Numbered from the stretch's first letter, positions 17,340-25,833 are shown. The stretch: DNA of 64,000 nucleotides from Kocuria subflava (GCF_012163155.1 NZ_JAAVUN010000007.1:1-64000), one strand, 5' to 3'. Notes: generated from the sequence alone by a model not told the origin. Numbers and translations are program-made.

Positions 17340-18921
17340 TCTCACCGATGCCGTAGCCCTGCGTGACGCCCTGCGCCACGGTCACGTTTCTGCCGTGGAG
17401 GTCATGGAGGCGGTGCGGCAGCGGGCGGTCGCCGTCGAAAACCCCGACGCGGGGCCTCCCCTGGGTACCTTTGTGCACGTTGCTGCGGCGGAGGACCTGG
17501 CCGAGCAGGCCCGGGAAGCAGACGGTCGTGATGATTGGGACCGCGGGCGTTGGCATGCCCTGCCCATGGCGTTGAAGGACCTCCAAGAGGTCAAGGGGCT
17601 GCCCACCACCCAGGGCTCGCGCGTCCTGGCCCCTGACGGCCCCGATTCTGCACCGGTTGCGGAGGCGGACGACGACGCCGCCGCCCTCCACCGCGCCCAC
17701 GGCGCCCTGATGTTCGCCAAGACTCAGGTCCCGGAGTTCGGACTCAACTGCTACTCCGAGAACCTGGTGGGTCCACCGTCCCGCAACCCGTACGACCTCG
17801 AATGCGGTTCCGGTGGCTCCTCGGGTGGTCAGGCCGCTGCTGTTGCCGCAGGCGCGTTGCCGGTGGCGGTGGGTTCCGACGGCGGCGGGTCCATCCGTAT
17901 TCCCGCTGCCGCATGCGGGCTGGTCGGATTGAAGCCTTCCCGCGGTGCGGTGCCGTGTGGCGATGCCATGAGTGACCATGCCCAGCTGACGGTGCAGGGT
18001 CCGATCGCACGGACCCCGGCAGAAGCCGCCATGGTGCTGGACGGCCTGACGGCACACGCCCCTGTGCTGCCCGGTGAGAACTGGCTGTACCGGCCGGTGG
18101 GTGCACCGCATGCCGTGCGAATGCGGGATCCGTGGCGCAATGCAGGCCTTGACGACGTGCGCGATCCCCTTCCCGGGGAGTTCCGCACCGCGGTTGAGGG
18201 CACCTCACCGGCGCTGAATGCCGTTCTGCGGGTACCGGCCGGTCGGTTCCCGTGGGGGCAACGGCCACTGCGCGTGGGTGTGTCCACGGCATCGGCCTTT
18301 GAGTCGGCTTTCCCCACGACGGTCTCCCCTGAAGCTCATTCCGCCCTGACTGCGGGCATTGACGCCTTGCACGAGGCAGGGCACAAGGTGGAGGAGGCGG
18401 ATCTGCGCTTTGACCCCCGCTACCCGGAGGCGTTCTTTGCCCTGTGGACCACGTCCCTGGGGCTGGCTCCGCTGACCGCCGAGCAGGAGGACCGACTCAC
18501 GGGCTTGGCCAAGCACTACCGTCGTGCCGCGCTGAACCGTCCCGCCACGGAACTGGCGTTGGCCATCCGTACCCTGCGTGAGATCGAGAAGGCCACGCTG
18601 CGCGCCTGGGATTCGTACGACGTCATCCTGACCCCCGCGTTGGCCCAGACCCCACGGCCCTTGGGTTGGTGGTGGGAGGACCATGACCCCACCGATCCGG
18701 CCTCCGCCGGGCAGGATTACCAACGGCAGTGTCAGTACACGCCCTTCACATCACTGATCAACGTGATCGGGCTGCCGGCGGTTGTTCTGCCCACCACGTG
18801 GGAGCGCTCCGAATTCAGCGATTCCCGTGTGCCCATGGGGGTTCAGCTCATCGGCCGCCCCGGCGGTGACATCGGGCTGCTGGCGCTGGCTGAGCAGATG
18901 CGGTCTCGGTTGACGCTCTAG
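17308..18921 (+). CDS. Amidase-signature family hydrolase
   Basis: A 537-residue cytoplasmic amidase. The Ser-Ser-Lys machinery is visible: Lys in MALKDLQEVKGLPTTQGSR (about residue 90), and GSGGSSGGQAAAVAAGALPV (about residue 166) with the cis-Ser, followed by GSDGGGSIRIPAAACGLVGL with the nucleophilic Ser. The ATG at 17308 was chosen because GGAGGT stands eight bases upstream, and the start lies inside the end of gabT. GatA is excluded because the C-terminal half and context differ. Overlap with gabT suggests it feeds an amine or amino acid, perhaps released from an amide such as 4-aminobutanamide, into the same route; that substrate is an inference. Confidence 0.9.
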   Translation: MQSSNTNNHIDLTDAVALRDALRHGHVSAVEVMEAVRQRAVAVENPDAGPPLGTFVHVAAAEDLAEQAREADGRDDWDRGRWHALPMALKDLQEVKGLPTTQGSRVLAPDGPDSAPVAEADDDAAALHRAHGALMFAKTQVPEFGLNCYSENLVGPPSRNPYDLECGSGGSSGGQAAAVAAGALPVAVGSDGGGSIRIPAAACGLVGLKPSRGAVPCGDAMSDHAQLTVQGPIARTPAEAAMVLDGLTAHAPVLPGENWLYRPVGAPHAVRMRDPWRNAGLDDVRDPLPGEFRTAVEGTSPALNAVLRVPAGRFPWGQRPLRVGVSTASAFESAFPTTVSPEAHSALTAGIDALHEAGHKVEEADLRFDPRYPEAFFALWTTSLGLAPLTAEQEDRLTGLAKHYRRAALNRPATELALAIRTLREIEKATLRAWDSYDVILTPALAQTPRPLGWWWEDHDPTDPASAGQDYQRQCQYTPFTSLINVIGLPAVVLPTTWERSEFSDSRVPMGVQLIGRPGGDIGLLALAEQMRSRLTL

Positions 18922-19058
18922 CCTGGGACCAGTCCGTCAGCCTGTGGCGAAGAGGTGACCTGCGGGGCGTCGTCGTCATGGTTGCACGCCACCCCCGTGT
19001 GTCACGATCGGCACAGAGGGTCGGGCACCGGTCCGCCACTGACTCAAGGAGTGAATCC

Positions 19059-19379
19059 GTGATTTTCATTGTTGTGAAGTTCCCCGTGAAGCCCGAATAC
19101 GTGGACCAGTGGCCTGAGTTGGTGCGCGAGTTCACGGACGCCACACGCGCCGAGCCCGGCAACAAGTGGTTCGACTGGTCCCGCTCCTTGGAGGACCCCT
19201 ACGAATTCGTCCTGGTGGAGGCCTTTGACGACGACGCCGCCGGCGACCACGTCAACTCCCCGCACTTTGAGAAGATGACGCGCGATTTCCCGCAGTACCT
19301 GCGTGCCACCCCCAAGATCATTTCCCGTCAGATGGAGGGCGATGACTGGGACGAGATGGGCGAACTGCAGGTGGGCTGA
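19059..19379 (+). CDS. Antibiotic-biosynthesis-monooxygenase-domain protein (YgiN-like)
   Basis: A 106-residue ferredoxin-fold protein of the ABM superfamily. It opens VIFIVVKFPVKPEYVDQWPE and includes TRAEPGNKWFDWSRSLEDPY and FVLVEAFDDDAAGDHVNSPH, which match putative quinol monooxygenases. The GTG at 19059 follows AAGGAG; the 27 codons upstream lack family similarity. Such proteins act as cofactor-free oxygenases on quinones or as small dimers of unknown role. Its position after the GABA cluster, with a gap of 137 bases, does not indicate a shared function. Confidence 0.85.
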   Translation: MIFIVVKFPVKPEYVDQWPELVREFTDATRAEPGNKWFDWSRSLEDPYEFVLVEAFDDDAAGDHVNSPHFEKMTRDFPQYLRATPKIISRQMEGDDWDEMGELQVG

Positions 19380-19388
19380 GCCATGGGC

Positions 19389-19961
19389 TCAGCCCGGACG
19401 GTGGGCCAGGACCTGCACAGCCTGGCCCACCCGCCGGGCAAAATCAGGACATCCCGCACGCCGTAGTGCCTCGTCAAGTGGCAGAGAGTTGACTTTCCGA
19501 CCCCAGTATTGGGCCTGACGGTCGACAACAGCCAAGAACGCAGATGGCGCAGAGTTGGCCACCAGCGTGAAGAATGCATCCGGATGGATGACTTCATAAG
19601 GTTCGTCGCCAGTAGCGATGTCTTCAGGGTCATTGGATGTCAGGATGAAGTCAGCGCGCCCAGAGTGAGCTGCAGCGTGGAGGTGATAGTCACCCTGATC
19701 CGTGCCAGTGAAGCTCAATCCCGCTGGGAAGTCTTCAAGAATTTCATCCACGTTCTCACGGATCAGCTTCACCCGGTTGGCAGTTACAGCGCCTGCAACC
19801 AGGGGTCGCTTGTTCCGGTAGGAGGAGATGGCTTCACTGATGGCGTCCTCAGTGGTGAAAGCCATGTACATACCGCCGGTGTGGTTGCGCAGGAGAAATA
19901 CCCAGTCGGTCAGGGTTCGACTGAAGAATGTGTTGGCATCCACCAAGACGCGTTGGGTCAC
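19389..19961 (-). CDS. PIN-domain ribonuclease toxin
   Basis: A 190-residue PIN-fold protein, longer than most VapC toxins. RVLVDANTFFSRTLTDWVFL holds the first catalytic Asp, an acidic pair follows in SFTGTDQGDYHLHAAAHSG, and ADFILTSNDPEDI gives the late Asp. It is expected to cleave RNA. The GTG at 19961 was chosen because GAGGAT precedes it by six bases; a TTG at 19985 would overlap the hairpin. The antitoxin gene lies just upstream on the same strand. The start codon sits inside the 3' arm of a strong hairpin with the ribosome-binding site in its loop, which suggests that toxin translation is restrained. Confidence 0.8.
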   Translation of the reverse strand: MTQRVLVDANTFFSRTLTDWVFLLRNHTGGMYMAFTTEDAISEAISSYRNKRPLVAGAVTANRVKLIRENVDEILEDFPAGLSFTGTDQGDYHLHAAAHSGRADFILTSNDPEDIATGDEPYEVIHPDAFFTLVANSAPSAFLAVVDRQAQYWGRKVNSLPLDEALRRAGCPDFARRVGQAVQVLAHRPG

Positions 19962-19987
19962 CGTTTGATCCTCACGGTGACCCAACG
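19951..19987 (-). promoter_or_regulatory. RNA hairpin covering the PIN toxin start codon
   Basis: On the coding strand CGTTGGGTCACCGT pairs perfectly with ACGGTGACCCAACG across a nine-base loop that contains GAGGAT. The toxin GTG start lies in the 3' arm. The 14-bp perfect stem lies in the short gap after the antitoxin stop codon and could hide the toxin start from ribosomes or cause premature termination. Confidence 0.75.
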
Positions 19988-19997
19988 GGCAAGACTG

Positions 19998-20447
19998 TCA
20001 GTCAGTGAAGTCTTCGCCGAACTCATCATCGAAGGCACGCAGCTCATTGAAGGCAGTACGCTGCCGGGCAGCAATCTCAGCCTTCTTGGCCAACACAACC
20101 TCACGCCGAAATCGAGTGTGGCTACCCACTCTGTAGGAGTCGATCTCCCCGTCGCGGACCCACTTCATCAATGTGGGACGGGAAACGCTCAGGAGGTCGG
20201 CCGCAACAGTGCTCGTGAGCTCTTCAGGCAGTTGCCCCATGCTGACGGAACCCTGCTGGATCAACGCACGAACCGCGTCCCCCAGGAGAGTTTCCAGCTT
20301 GGTCGGCAGTTCACGCTCGGTTCCGTCCGGGAAACGCAGAACCAGCACGGCATCCTTGACGTCAGGCAGCGCAATGGTCTCTTGCGCTTCACGCATGGTC
20401 TGGTCATCCACTTGAATCCGGGCGGCAGGAAGCAACTCGGTGCTCAT
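19998..20447 (-). CDS. Antitoxin with excisionase-type helix-turn-helix
   Basis: A 149-residue protein upstream of the PIN toxin. Residues 1-75 are a mixed domain (including AVLVLRFPDGTERELPTKLE). Residues 85-120 are an excisionase/MerR-like HTH_17 domain: ELTSTVAADLLSVSRPTLMK followed by WVRDGEIDSYRVGSHTRFRR. The acidic C-terminal tail (FDDEFGEDFTD) probably blocks the toxin. The ATG at 20447 is preferred because GGAG stands five bases before it; an ATG at 20462 lacks such a site. This architecture is known as the antitoxin of PIN toxins in actinobacteria. It likely binds the palindromes at 20480-20522 and represses its own operon. Confidence 0.82.
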   Translation of the reverse strand: MSTELLPAARIQVDDQTMREAQETIALPDVKDAVLVLRFPDGTERELPTKLETLLGDAVRALIQQGSVSMGQLPEELTSTVAADLLSVSRPTLMKWVRDGEIDSYRVGSHTRFRREVVLAKKAEIAARQRTAFNELRAFDDEFGEDFTD

Positions 20448-20479
20448 ATCCACTCCATTCATACCGGCGATGCAACATC

Positions 20480-20496
20480 ACCGTGAACGTCACGGT
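20480..20496. promoter_or_regulatory. Inverted repeat upstream of the antitoxin gene
   Basis: ACCGTGA-ACG-TCACGGT is a perfect 7-bp inverted repeat 33 bases upstream of the antitoxin start. Its ACGGT/ACCGT core also occurs in the toxin-start hairpin, so it may be an autoregulatory operator. Confidence 0.5.
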
Positions 20497-20502
20497 AACG
20501 TA

Positions 20503-20522
20503 GTTGCACTTATAAGTGCAAC
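20503..20522. promoter_or_regulatory. Perfect 20-bp palindrome in the divergent promoter region
   Basis: GTTGCACTTATAAGTGCAAC is fully symmetrical, with TATAAG at its centre and TTGCAC in both arms, so it offers promoter-like elements to both strands. It lies between the antitoxin and the nucleoside hydrolase and is a candidate operator or promoter. Confidence 0.55.
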
Positions 20523-20582
20523 CCATAGTGTGGGTGGGCTGACCCATGATCATCCACCGGTTGAACCGATAGTTTGGTGCCC

Positions 20583-21545
20583 ATGACCCACAAAGTTCTG
20601 ATCGACTGTGACCCCGGAGTGGACGATGCCCTGGCGCTGATGCTGGCCCACGGCAGCCCGGAGCTCAATGTCCTGGCAGTGACCACGTGTGGCGGCAATC
20701 AGACCTTGGAGAAGGTCACCCGTAACGCGTTGAGCCTTGCCGATGAGTTGGGGAAGGACTGGATCCCTGTGGCCGCCGGTGCGCAACGCCCCCTGGTGCG
20801 CGAACCGTTGACTGCCGGACACGTGCACGGAGACACCGGCCTGGGCCTGGTGGAGCTGCCGGACCCCCAACATGCCCTGGATGAACGTCACGCCGTGGAG
20901 GTCATCGCCCAGACCGTGCTGACCCATGCCCCGGGGGAGGTCACCATCATCGCCACCGGGCCGCTGACCAACCTGGCTCTGGCCATCCGGCAGTACCCGG
21001 AGATTGTTGAGCGCGTCCATGAGGTGGTGTTGATGGGCGGCGGCGTGACCACCGGCAACCTGACACCGGTGGCAGAGTTCAACATTGCCGTGGACCCGGA
21101 GGCTGCCCGGGCGGTGTTCACCGCGGGCTGGCCGGTGACCATGGTGGGCCTGGACACCACCCATCAGGCGTTGGCCACCCCGGAGGTTGAGGCTCAGTTC
21201 GCAGCCTTGGGCACCCGACTGGGCCAGATCGCGGTGGAGCTGATCCGCAGTTACCGGGAGGCCTACAAGAACAATCAAGCCTTCGCGAACCCGCCGTGTC
21301 ACGATCCCGTGGCTGTGGCCCGCGTGATCGCACCCGAGTTGGTCTCAGTTCGGCGGGCCCCGGTGGACGTGGAGCTCCGCGGCGAACTGACCACGGGACA
21401 GACCGTCGTGGACCTGCGCGGCTCGGCCCCCGAGGACTGCGCGACGGCGGTGGCCACCGGGCTCGACCACGGCGGGTTCTGGGCTCTGGTGGTGGACGCG
21501 GTCCGCAACCTGGGTGCACCCACACCTCACGGAAAGCAGGCCTGA
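20583..21545 (+). CDS. Nucleoside hydrolase (IU-type)
   Basis: A 320-residue cytoplasmic hydrolase that splits ribonucleosides to base and ribose. The calcium-binding cluster DCDPGVDDALALMLA lies at residues 8-22 (DxDxGxDD), and VVLMGGGVTTGNLTPVAEFN with NIAVDPEAA and the late CHDPVAVA motif complete the active site. The ATG at 20583 is used; an in-frame TTG lies three codons upstream. It is followed after one base by a ribokinase-family gene, so released ribose could be phosphorylated by the product of the same operon. Confidence 0.93.
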   Translation: MTHKVLIDCDPGVDDALALMLAHGSPELNVLAVTTCGGNQTLEKVTRNALSLADELGKDWIPVAAGAQRPLVREPLTAGHVHGDTGLGLVELPDPQHALDERHAVEVIAQTVLTHAPGEVTIIATGPLTNLALAIRQYPEIVERVHEVVLMGGGVTTGNLTPVAEFNIAVDPEAARAVFTAGWPVTMVGLDTTHQALATPEVEAQFAALGTRLGQIAVELIRSYREAYKNNQAFANPPCHDPVAVARVIAPELVSVRRAPVDVELRGELTTGQTVVDLRGSAPEDCATAVATGLDHGGFWALVVDAVRNLGAPTPHGKQA

Positions 21546-21546
21546 C

Positions 21547-22512
21547 ATGCAGATCCACACCGGTTCCGTGTGCGTGGTGGGTTCCTTGAACGCGGACCTG
21601 ATGGTCCGCACGCAGCGTCATCCCCGGCCCGGCGAAACCCTGACCGGCGGACCCTTGGCCATTGCACCCGGAGGAAAGTCCGCCAACCAGGCCGTTGCAG
21701 CGGCACGGCTGGGTGCAGATGTTCGTCTGGTGGGGGCCGTTGGCGACGACGCCCACGGTCACCTTCTGCTGGAATCCCTTACCCAGGACGGCGTTGCCAC
21801 CGACCACATTCGGCAGTTGCCGGAAACTCCCACGGGGACCGCCGTGATCACGGTTTCCGCGGACGGTGAGAACACCATTGTGATCTCACCGGGTGCCAAC
21901 GGTGAACTGCGTCCGGAGGACATCCCCACCTCCGCCCTGGCCGACGCCGGAGCCCTTGGCCTGACCTTTGAGATCCCCGGGGACACGGTGATCGCCGCCG
22001 CCCAACGGGCGCACGCACTCGGTGTTCCTGTCTTCTTGAACCCGTCGCCCTTCCGGATTCCGGAGCCGGACCTGTTGGCGGCCACCGATGTCCTGGTGGT
22101 CAACGAACACGAACGCCTCCAGGTCTTGGAGGCTTTTGACACCTCGGCGGGCGCGTCGTGGGAGGACCGTGGCTCCGCCCTGCGGGCGGTCACGGGAGTG
22201 CCGTCCCTGGTGGTGACGCTGGGCGCGCGCGGCGCCGTCGTCGTCGAATCGGCAGCGGGAAACGGTGGCGCCACGGACGACGCCACCCCCACGGTCACGG
22301 AAGTACCCGGCGTGGAAGTGCATGCGGTGGACACCACCGGATGCGGAGATGCCGTGCTGGGTGCCCTGCTGGCGACGACCTCCGGCGGAATGCCCCTGGT
22401 GGAGGCCACAGAGGTGGCCATGACGGTGGCAGCCCACGCCGCAACCGCGCCCGGTGCCCAACCGTCATATCCCACGACGTCGGAGCTTGGCCTCGACTCG
22501 TCATCGCGATGA
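21547..22512 (+). CDS. rbsK: PfkB-family carbohydrate kinase, probable ribokinase
   Basis: A 321-residue ribokinase-type kinase. VVGSLNADLMVRTQRHPRPG starts the fold, PGGKSANQAVAAARLGADV is the first PfkB signature, and VDTTGCGDAVLGALLA near residue 263 is the second signature with the catalytic Asp. The usual GAGD reads GCGD here. It starts one base after the nucleoside hydrolase stop codon, so the two form an operon for nucleoside salvage (nucleoside to ribose to ribose 5-phosphate). Ribose is the inferred substrate. Confidence 0.88.
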   Translation: MQIHTGSVCVVGSLNADLMVRTQRHPRPGETLTGGPLAIAPGGKSANQAVAAARLGADVRLVGAVGDDAHGHLLLESLTQDGVATDHIRQLPETPTGTAVITVSADGENTIVISPGANGELRPEDIPTSALADAGALGLTFEIPGDTVIAAAQRAHALGVPVFLNPSPFRIPEPDLLAATDVLVVNEHERLQVLEAFDTSAGASWEDRGSALRAVTGVPSLVVTLGARGAVVVESAAGNGGATDDATPTVTEVPGVEVHAVDTTGCGDAVLGALLATTSGGMPLVEATEVAMTVAAHAATAPGAQPSYPTTSELGLDSSSR

Positions 22513-22665
22513 GGACTCCGTAACGCACCACCGCACCTTGGGGGACAACTGGGCGTTCCAGAGCTCGGGAGTGACCCCCTGACTTAGGATGTGTGAAACC
22601 GGCAGCCGACGTGACCGTCCTGAAGTCTCCGGGATTCCGACAGGATCTACCGCACAAGGAATTCA

Positions 22666-23247
22666 ATGAACCTCGAATCACAATTCTCCGGGCATTGGAA
22701 CATCGATCCCGCACACAGCCGGATCGGCTTTTCAACTCGTCACGCCATGGTCACGAAGGTCCGAGGGGCGTTCAACGACGTTCAGGGCTTCGCGGAGATC
22801 GACCCGCATGACCTGACCAGGTCAACCGTCGAGGTCAAATTGCGAGTCGAGAGCATCGACACCCGGGATGCCAACAGGGACGCCCACCTCAAGTCGGAGG
22901 ACTTTTTCCACGCGGAGGACCATCCCTACATCACCTTCGCGTCATCGGCGATCGACGAGGTGGACGAAGGGCAGTTCATCGTCTCCGGGGATCTCACGAT
23001 TCGCGACATCACCCGGCCCATCACCATCCCGTTGGAACTCACGGGCATCGACACCGACCCTTTCGGGCAAACGAGAGCCGGCCTCGAGGGCAGTCGCCGC
23101 ATCGACCGCAAGGACTGGGGCGTGCAATGGAACACTCCACTGGATTCCGGTGGTGTCCTGGTCAGTGACAAAGTCACCCTCGAGTTCGAGTTGTCCTTGA
23201 TCAAGGACCAAGAGGCACCCGCGGAGACCGGCAACCAAACCTCCTGA
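22666..23247 (+). CDS. YceI-family protein
   Basis: A 193-residue lipocalin-like beta-barrel protein. GHWNIDPAHSRIGFSTRHAM at the N-terminus, TRDANRDAHLKSEDFFHAED in the middle and IRDITRPITIPLEL are diagnostic of the YceI family. It has no signal peptide and is therefore cytoplasmic. The family binds polyisoprenoid or quinone-like lipids and is often stress-induced; the ligand is unknown here. The gene appears to be transcribed alone. Confidence 0.93.
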   Translation: MNLESQFSGHWNIDPAHSRIGFSTRHAMVTKVRGAFNDVQGFAEIDPHDLTRSTVEVKLRVESIDTRDANRDAHLKSEDFFHAEDHPYITFASSAIDEVDEGQFIVSGDLTIRDITRPITIPLELTGIDTDPFGQTRAGLEGSRRIDRKDWGVQWNTPLDSGGVLVSDKVTLEFELSLIKDQEAPAETGNQTS

Positions 23248-23333
23248 CCACGGCAGCGGTCCCCCATGCAACACGGGGCGTAATCACATGAGGGACAGTG
23301 ACTCCCCACCCGCTGCGGTCCTACGCTTGGATC

Positions 23334-24968
23334 ATGGCTAATCGCGCGGGCACTGTGGCCCTTCCCGAAGACCTTGTCGACATCGTCGAACTCCTGGAGG
23401 CCTACACCTCACGGGAACCGGATCTGAGCAATCCGGACCAGCGTGTGGCGTTCGGAACCTCGGGGCACCGCGGGTCGTCTCTCAAGACGTCCTTCAACGA
23501 CGCCCACATCGCCGCGATCACCCAGGCGATCGTCGAGTACCGCGCGTCCCAGGGCACCACCGGCCCGTTGTTCATGGGCAAGGACACGCACGCACTGTCC
23601 GACGTCGCGCAGGACACGGCGTTGCAGGTCCTGGCGGCCCACGGCGTTGACGTGCTGCTGGATTCCCGCGACGGTTACACGCCCACCCCGGCGCTGTCCC
23701 ACGCGATCCTGAAGTACAACGCGGGACGGGATACCGACCTGGCGGACGGCATCGTGATCACGCCATCCCACAACCCGCCGGCGGACGGCGGTTTCAAGTA
23801 CAACCCGACCCACGGTGGCCCCGCTGATTCGGATGCCACAGGGTGGATCGCTGACCGCGCCAATGAGCTGCTGGAGGCCGGCAACACCCAGGTCAAGCGC
23901 GTTTCCCTGGAGGAGGCCCGCGCAGCTGAAACCACCGGCACGTTCGACTTCCTGGACTCCTACGTCTCCGAGTTGCCGGAGATCATTGACCTGGATGCCA
24001 TCCGCGAGTCCAACCTGCACATCGGTGCCGACCCCATGGGATCTGCCTCCGTGGAGTACTGGAAGGAAATCGCCTCCAGGTACGAGCTCAACATGGAGAT
24101 CGTCAACCCGGAGATCGACCCCCAATGGGCCTTCATGACGCTGGACTGGGATGAAAAGATCCGCATGGACTGCTCCTCCCCCAACGCCATGGCCTCCTTG
24201 ATCGGCAACCGCGACAAATACGACATCGCCACCGGCAACGACGCCGACACCGACCGCCACGGCATTGTGACCCCTGATGCCGGGTTGATGAACCCCAACC
24301 ACTACCTTGCAGTGGCCATCGACTACCTCTACTCCCACCGCGACGGGTGGAGCCAGGATGCCGGGATCGGCAAGACCTTGGTGTCCTCGTCCATCATCGA
24401 CCGGGTTGCCGAGTCCTTGGGACGCAAGCTGGTGGAGGTCCCTGTGGGCTTCAAGTACTTCGTTCCCGGTCTGCTGGAAGGTTCGATCGGTTTTGGTGGC
24501 GAGGAGTCCGCAGGTGCTTCCTTCCTGCGCCGTGACGGCTCCGTGTGGTCCACGGACAAGGACGGCATCATCCTTGCCCTGTTGGCTGCAGAGATCACAG
24601 CGGTCACGGGCAAGACGCCGTCGCAGCGTTACGCCGAGTTGACTGAGAAGTTTGGCGCCCCCGTGTACCAGCGCATTGACGCACCGGCCAACCGGGAGCA
24701 GAAGGCTGCATTGAAGAAGCTCTCCCCGGAGCAGGTCACGGCTGAAACCCTGGCTGGGGACCCCATCACCGCCAAGCTCACGGAGGCACCGGGCAACGGT
24801 GAGGCCATCGGCGGGTTGAAGGTCACCACGGACAACGCCTGGTTCGCCGCCCGGCCCTCTGGGACTGAGGACGTCTACAAGATCTATGCCGAGTCGTTCA
24901 TTGGGGAAGATCATTTGAAGCGCGTCCAGGAGGAAGCCAAGGCCTTGGTGGACTCGGTCATTTCCTGA
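23334..24968 (+). CDS. pgm: Alpha-D-glucose phosphate-specific phosphoglucomutase
   Basis: This 544-residue enzyme interconverts glucose 1- and 6-phosphate for glycogen and sugar-nucleotide metabolism. It contains [19 protein letters not shown], the phosphoserine loop [20 protein letters not shown] (Ser about residue 145), metal-binding [12 protein letters not shown], sugar-binding [12 protein letters not shown] and phosphate-binding [10 protein letters not shown]. The ATG at 23334 is the family start. It has no ribosome-binding site, but TACGCT lies seven bases before it, with GTGACT a further 18 bases upstream, so a leaderless transcript is likely. It ends at a long hairpin. Confidence 0.96.
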   Translation: MANRAGTVALPEDLVDIVELLEAYTSREPDLSNPDQRVAFGTSGHRGSSLKTSFNDAHIAAITQAIVEYRASQGTTGPLFMGKDTHALSDVAQDTALQVLAAHGVDVLLDSRDGYTPTPALSHAILKYNAGRDTDLADGIVITPSHNPPADGGFKYNPTHGGPADSDATGWIADRANELLEAGNTQVKRVSLEEARAAETTGTFDFLDSYVSELPEIIDLDAIRESNLHIGADPMGSASVEYWKEIASRYELNMEIVNPEIDPQWAFMTLDWDEKIRMDCSSPNAMASLIGNRDKYDIATGNDADTDRHGIVTPDAGLMNPNHYLAVAIDYLYSHRDGWSQDAGIGKTLVSSSIIDRVAESLGRKLVEVPVGFKYFVPGLLEGSIGFGGEESAGASFLRRDGSVWSTDKDGIILALLAAEITAVTGKTPSQRYAELTEKFGAPVYQRIDAPANREQKAALKKLSPEQVTAETLAGDPITAKLTEAPGNGEAIGGLKVTTDNAWFAARPSGTEDVYKIYAESFIGEDHLKRVQEEAKALVDSVIS

Positions 24969-24994
24969 CCCTTACTTCCCCCCTCCCCCCTGCC

Positions 24995-25058
24995 CCGCCG
25001 AGTAGGCCTTTTGATCGCCCCTGAGCGCTGAGCAGCGATCGAACGGCCTACTCGGCGG
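24995..25058. repeat. Long-stem hairpin (subfamily CGAGTAGGCC), copy 1
   Basis: Sixty-four bases with outer arms CCGCCGAGTAGGCC and GGCCTACTCGGCGG and an inner GATCGC/GCGATC pair. It begins 27 bases after pgm. A copy with about 89% identity by eye lies at 25753-25816, on the other side of the MNT/HepT module. Confidence 0.85.
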
Positions 25059-25127
25059 TGAAAGGGAGCTTGTAGCTAACTAAACAGCTTCTGGAGAGGT
25101 AGTGATAGCAGTTGCTATCATGAGGCC

Positions 25128-25601
25128 ATGGATGAGGGTTCTCTTCGTGAGGCAGTCGAAGCCGCTGATGAACAAGTCCGCAGCGGCCGCCAGCTGCTGA
25201 CCGAATCCGTACGCGCAGCCCACAGGTCTGGCATGTCTCAACGCCAAATCGCGGCCGTCAGCAATCGAAGCCAACCTGAGATCGCACGCCTGCTTCGGTT
25301 CCGCGGGACGTCTTTCAAAGCCAAGCTGCTACGCAGTCACCGGGCGGAACTCCTTGCTCTGTTACGGGAGTACGGACTGACCAACGTTCGCGTCTTCGGG
25401 TCCTTGGCCACCGGCACGGAAACCGGTGACTCTGACATTGACCTCTTGGTCACCCCGAGTCGCCCCATGGGCCTCCTGGAGCAGGCCCGGGCAGAGGTGG
25501 CGGCCGCGGACCTCCTGGGCGTGACCGTGGACCTGGCCATAGATGATTCCATCCGTGATGACCTGCAAGAACGCATCGACGCAGAAGCCATCCAACTGTG
25601 A
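25128..25601 (+). CDS. MNT-type minimal nucleotidyltransferase with N-terminal HTH (antitoxin)
   Basis: A 157-residue two-domain protein. Residues 25-60 form an HTH (MSQRQIAAVSNRSQPEIARL). The C-terminal half is a minimal nucleotidyltransferase, with VRVFGSLATGTETGDSDIDL and two catalytic Asp residues (about 103 and 105). In MntA/HepT systems the nucleotidyltransferase silences the HEPN RNase by AMPylating it. The partner follows with a 4-base overlap (ATGA-type coupling at 25598-25601) but is truncated here. The HTH suggests self-regulation. The whole module lies between two near-identical hairpins. Confidence 0.85.
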   Translation: MDEGSLREAVEAADEQVRSGRQLLTESVRAAHRSGMSQRQIAAVSNRSQPEIARLLRFRGTSFKAKLLRSHRAELLALLREYGLTNVRVFGSLATGTETGDSDIDLLVTPSRPMGLLEQARAEVAAADLLGVTVDLAIDDSIRDDLQERIDAEAIQL

Positions 25602-25789
25602 GTCGCACAGTCCGGGAACTCATCACAGAAGCTCTCACGCACTTGGACAAGGTCCAGACCTACGCCCTGTCAGATCTAGACCAAGACCTCGTCATCGACG
25701 CCATAGCGTTGCGCATCGCGTCGTGCATCGATTCACCGCCCCGAGCCAGTATCCGGCGAGCAGGCCTTTTGATCGCCCCTGAGTGCTGA
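25598..25789 (+). pseudogene. HepT-like HEPN toxin, C-terminally truncated
   Basis: Only the first 45-50 residues (including MSRTVRELITEALTHLDKVQ and DLVIDAIALRIASCIDS) resemble HEPN/DUF86 RNase toxins, which are normally about 110-140 residues. The frame then runs into the hairpin element, which supplies the last residues and the stop codon. The catalytic R-x4-6-H motif of the missing half is absent, so the toxin is presumably dead. The truncation point coincides with the edge of the hairpin. Confidence 0.75.
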
Positions 25790-25816
25790 GGGGCGATCAA
25801 AAGGCCTACTCGGCGG
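25753..25816. repeat. Long-stem hairpin (subfamily CGAGTAGGCC), copy 2
   Basis: The inner arms AGGCCTTTTGATCGCCCCT and their complement are perfect over 19 bp, and the outer CCGGCGAGC/CTCGGCGG pairs are imperfect. It overlaps the end of the truncated HepT frame and precedes the converging end of the HAAS-type gene. Confidence 0.85.
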
Positions 25817-25833
25817 GGGAACTCGGGATCACG

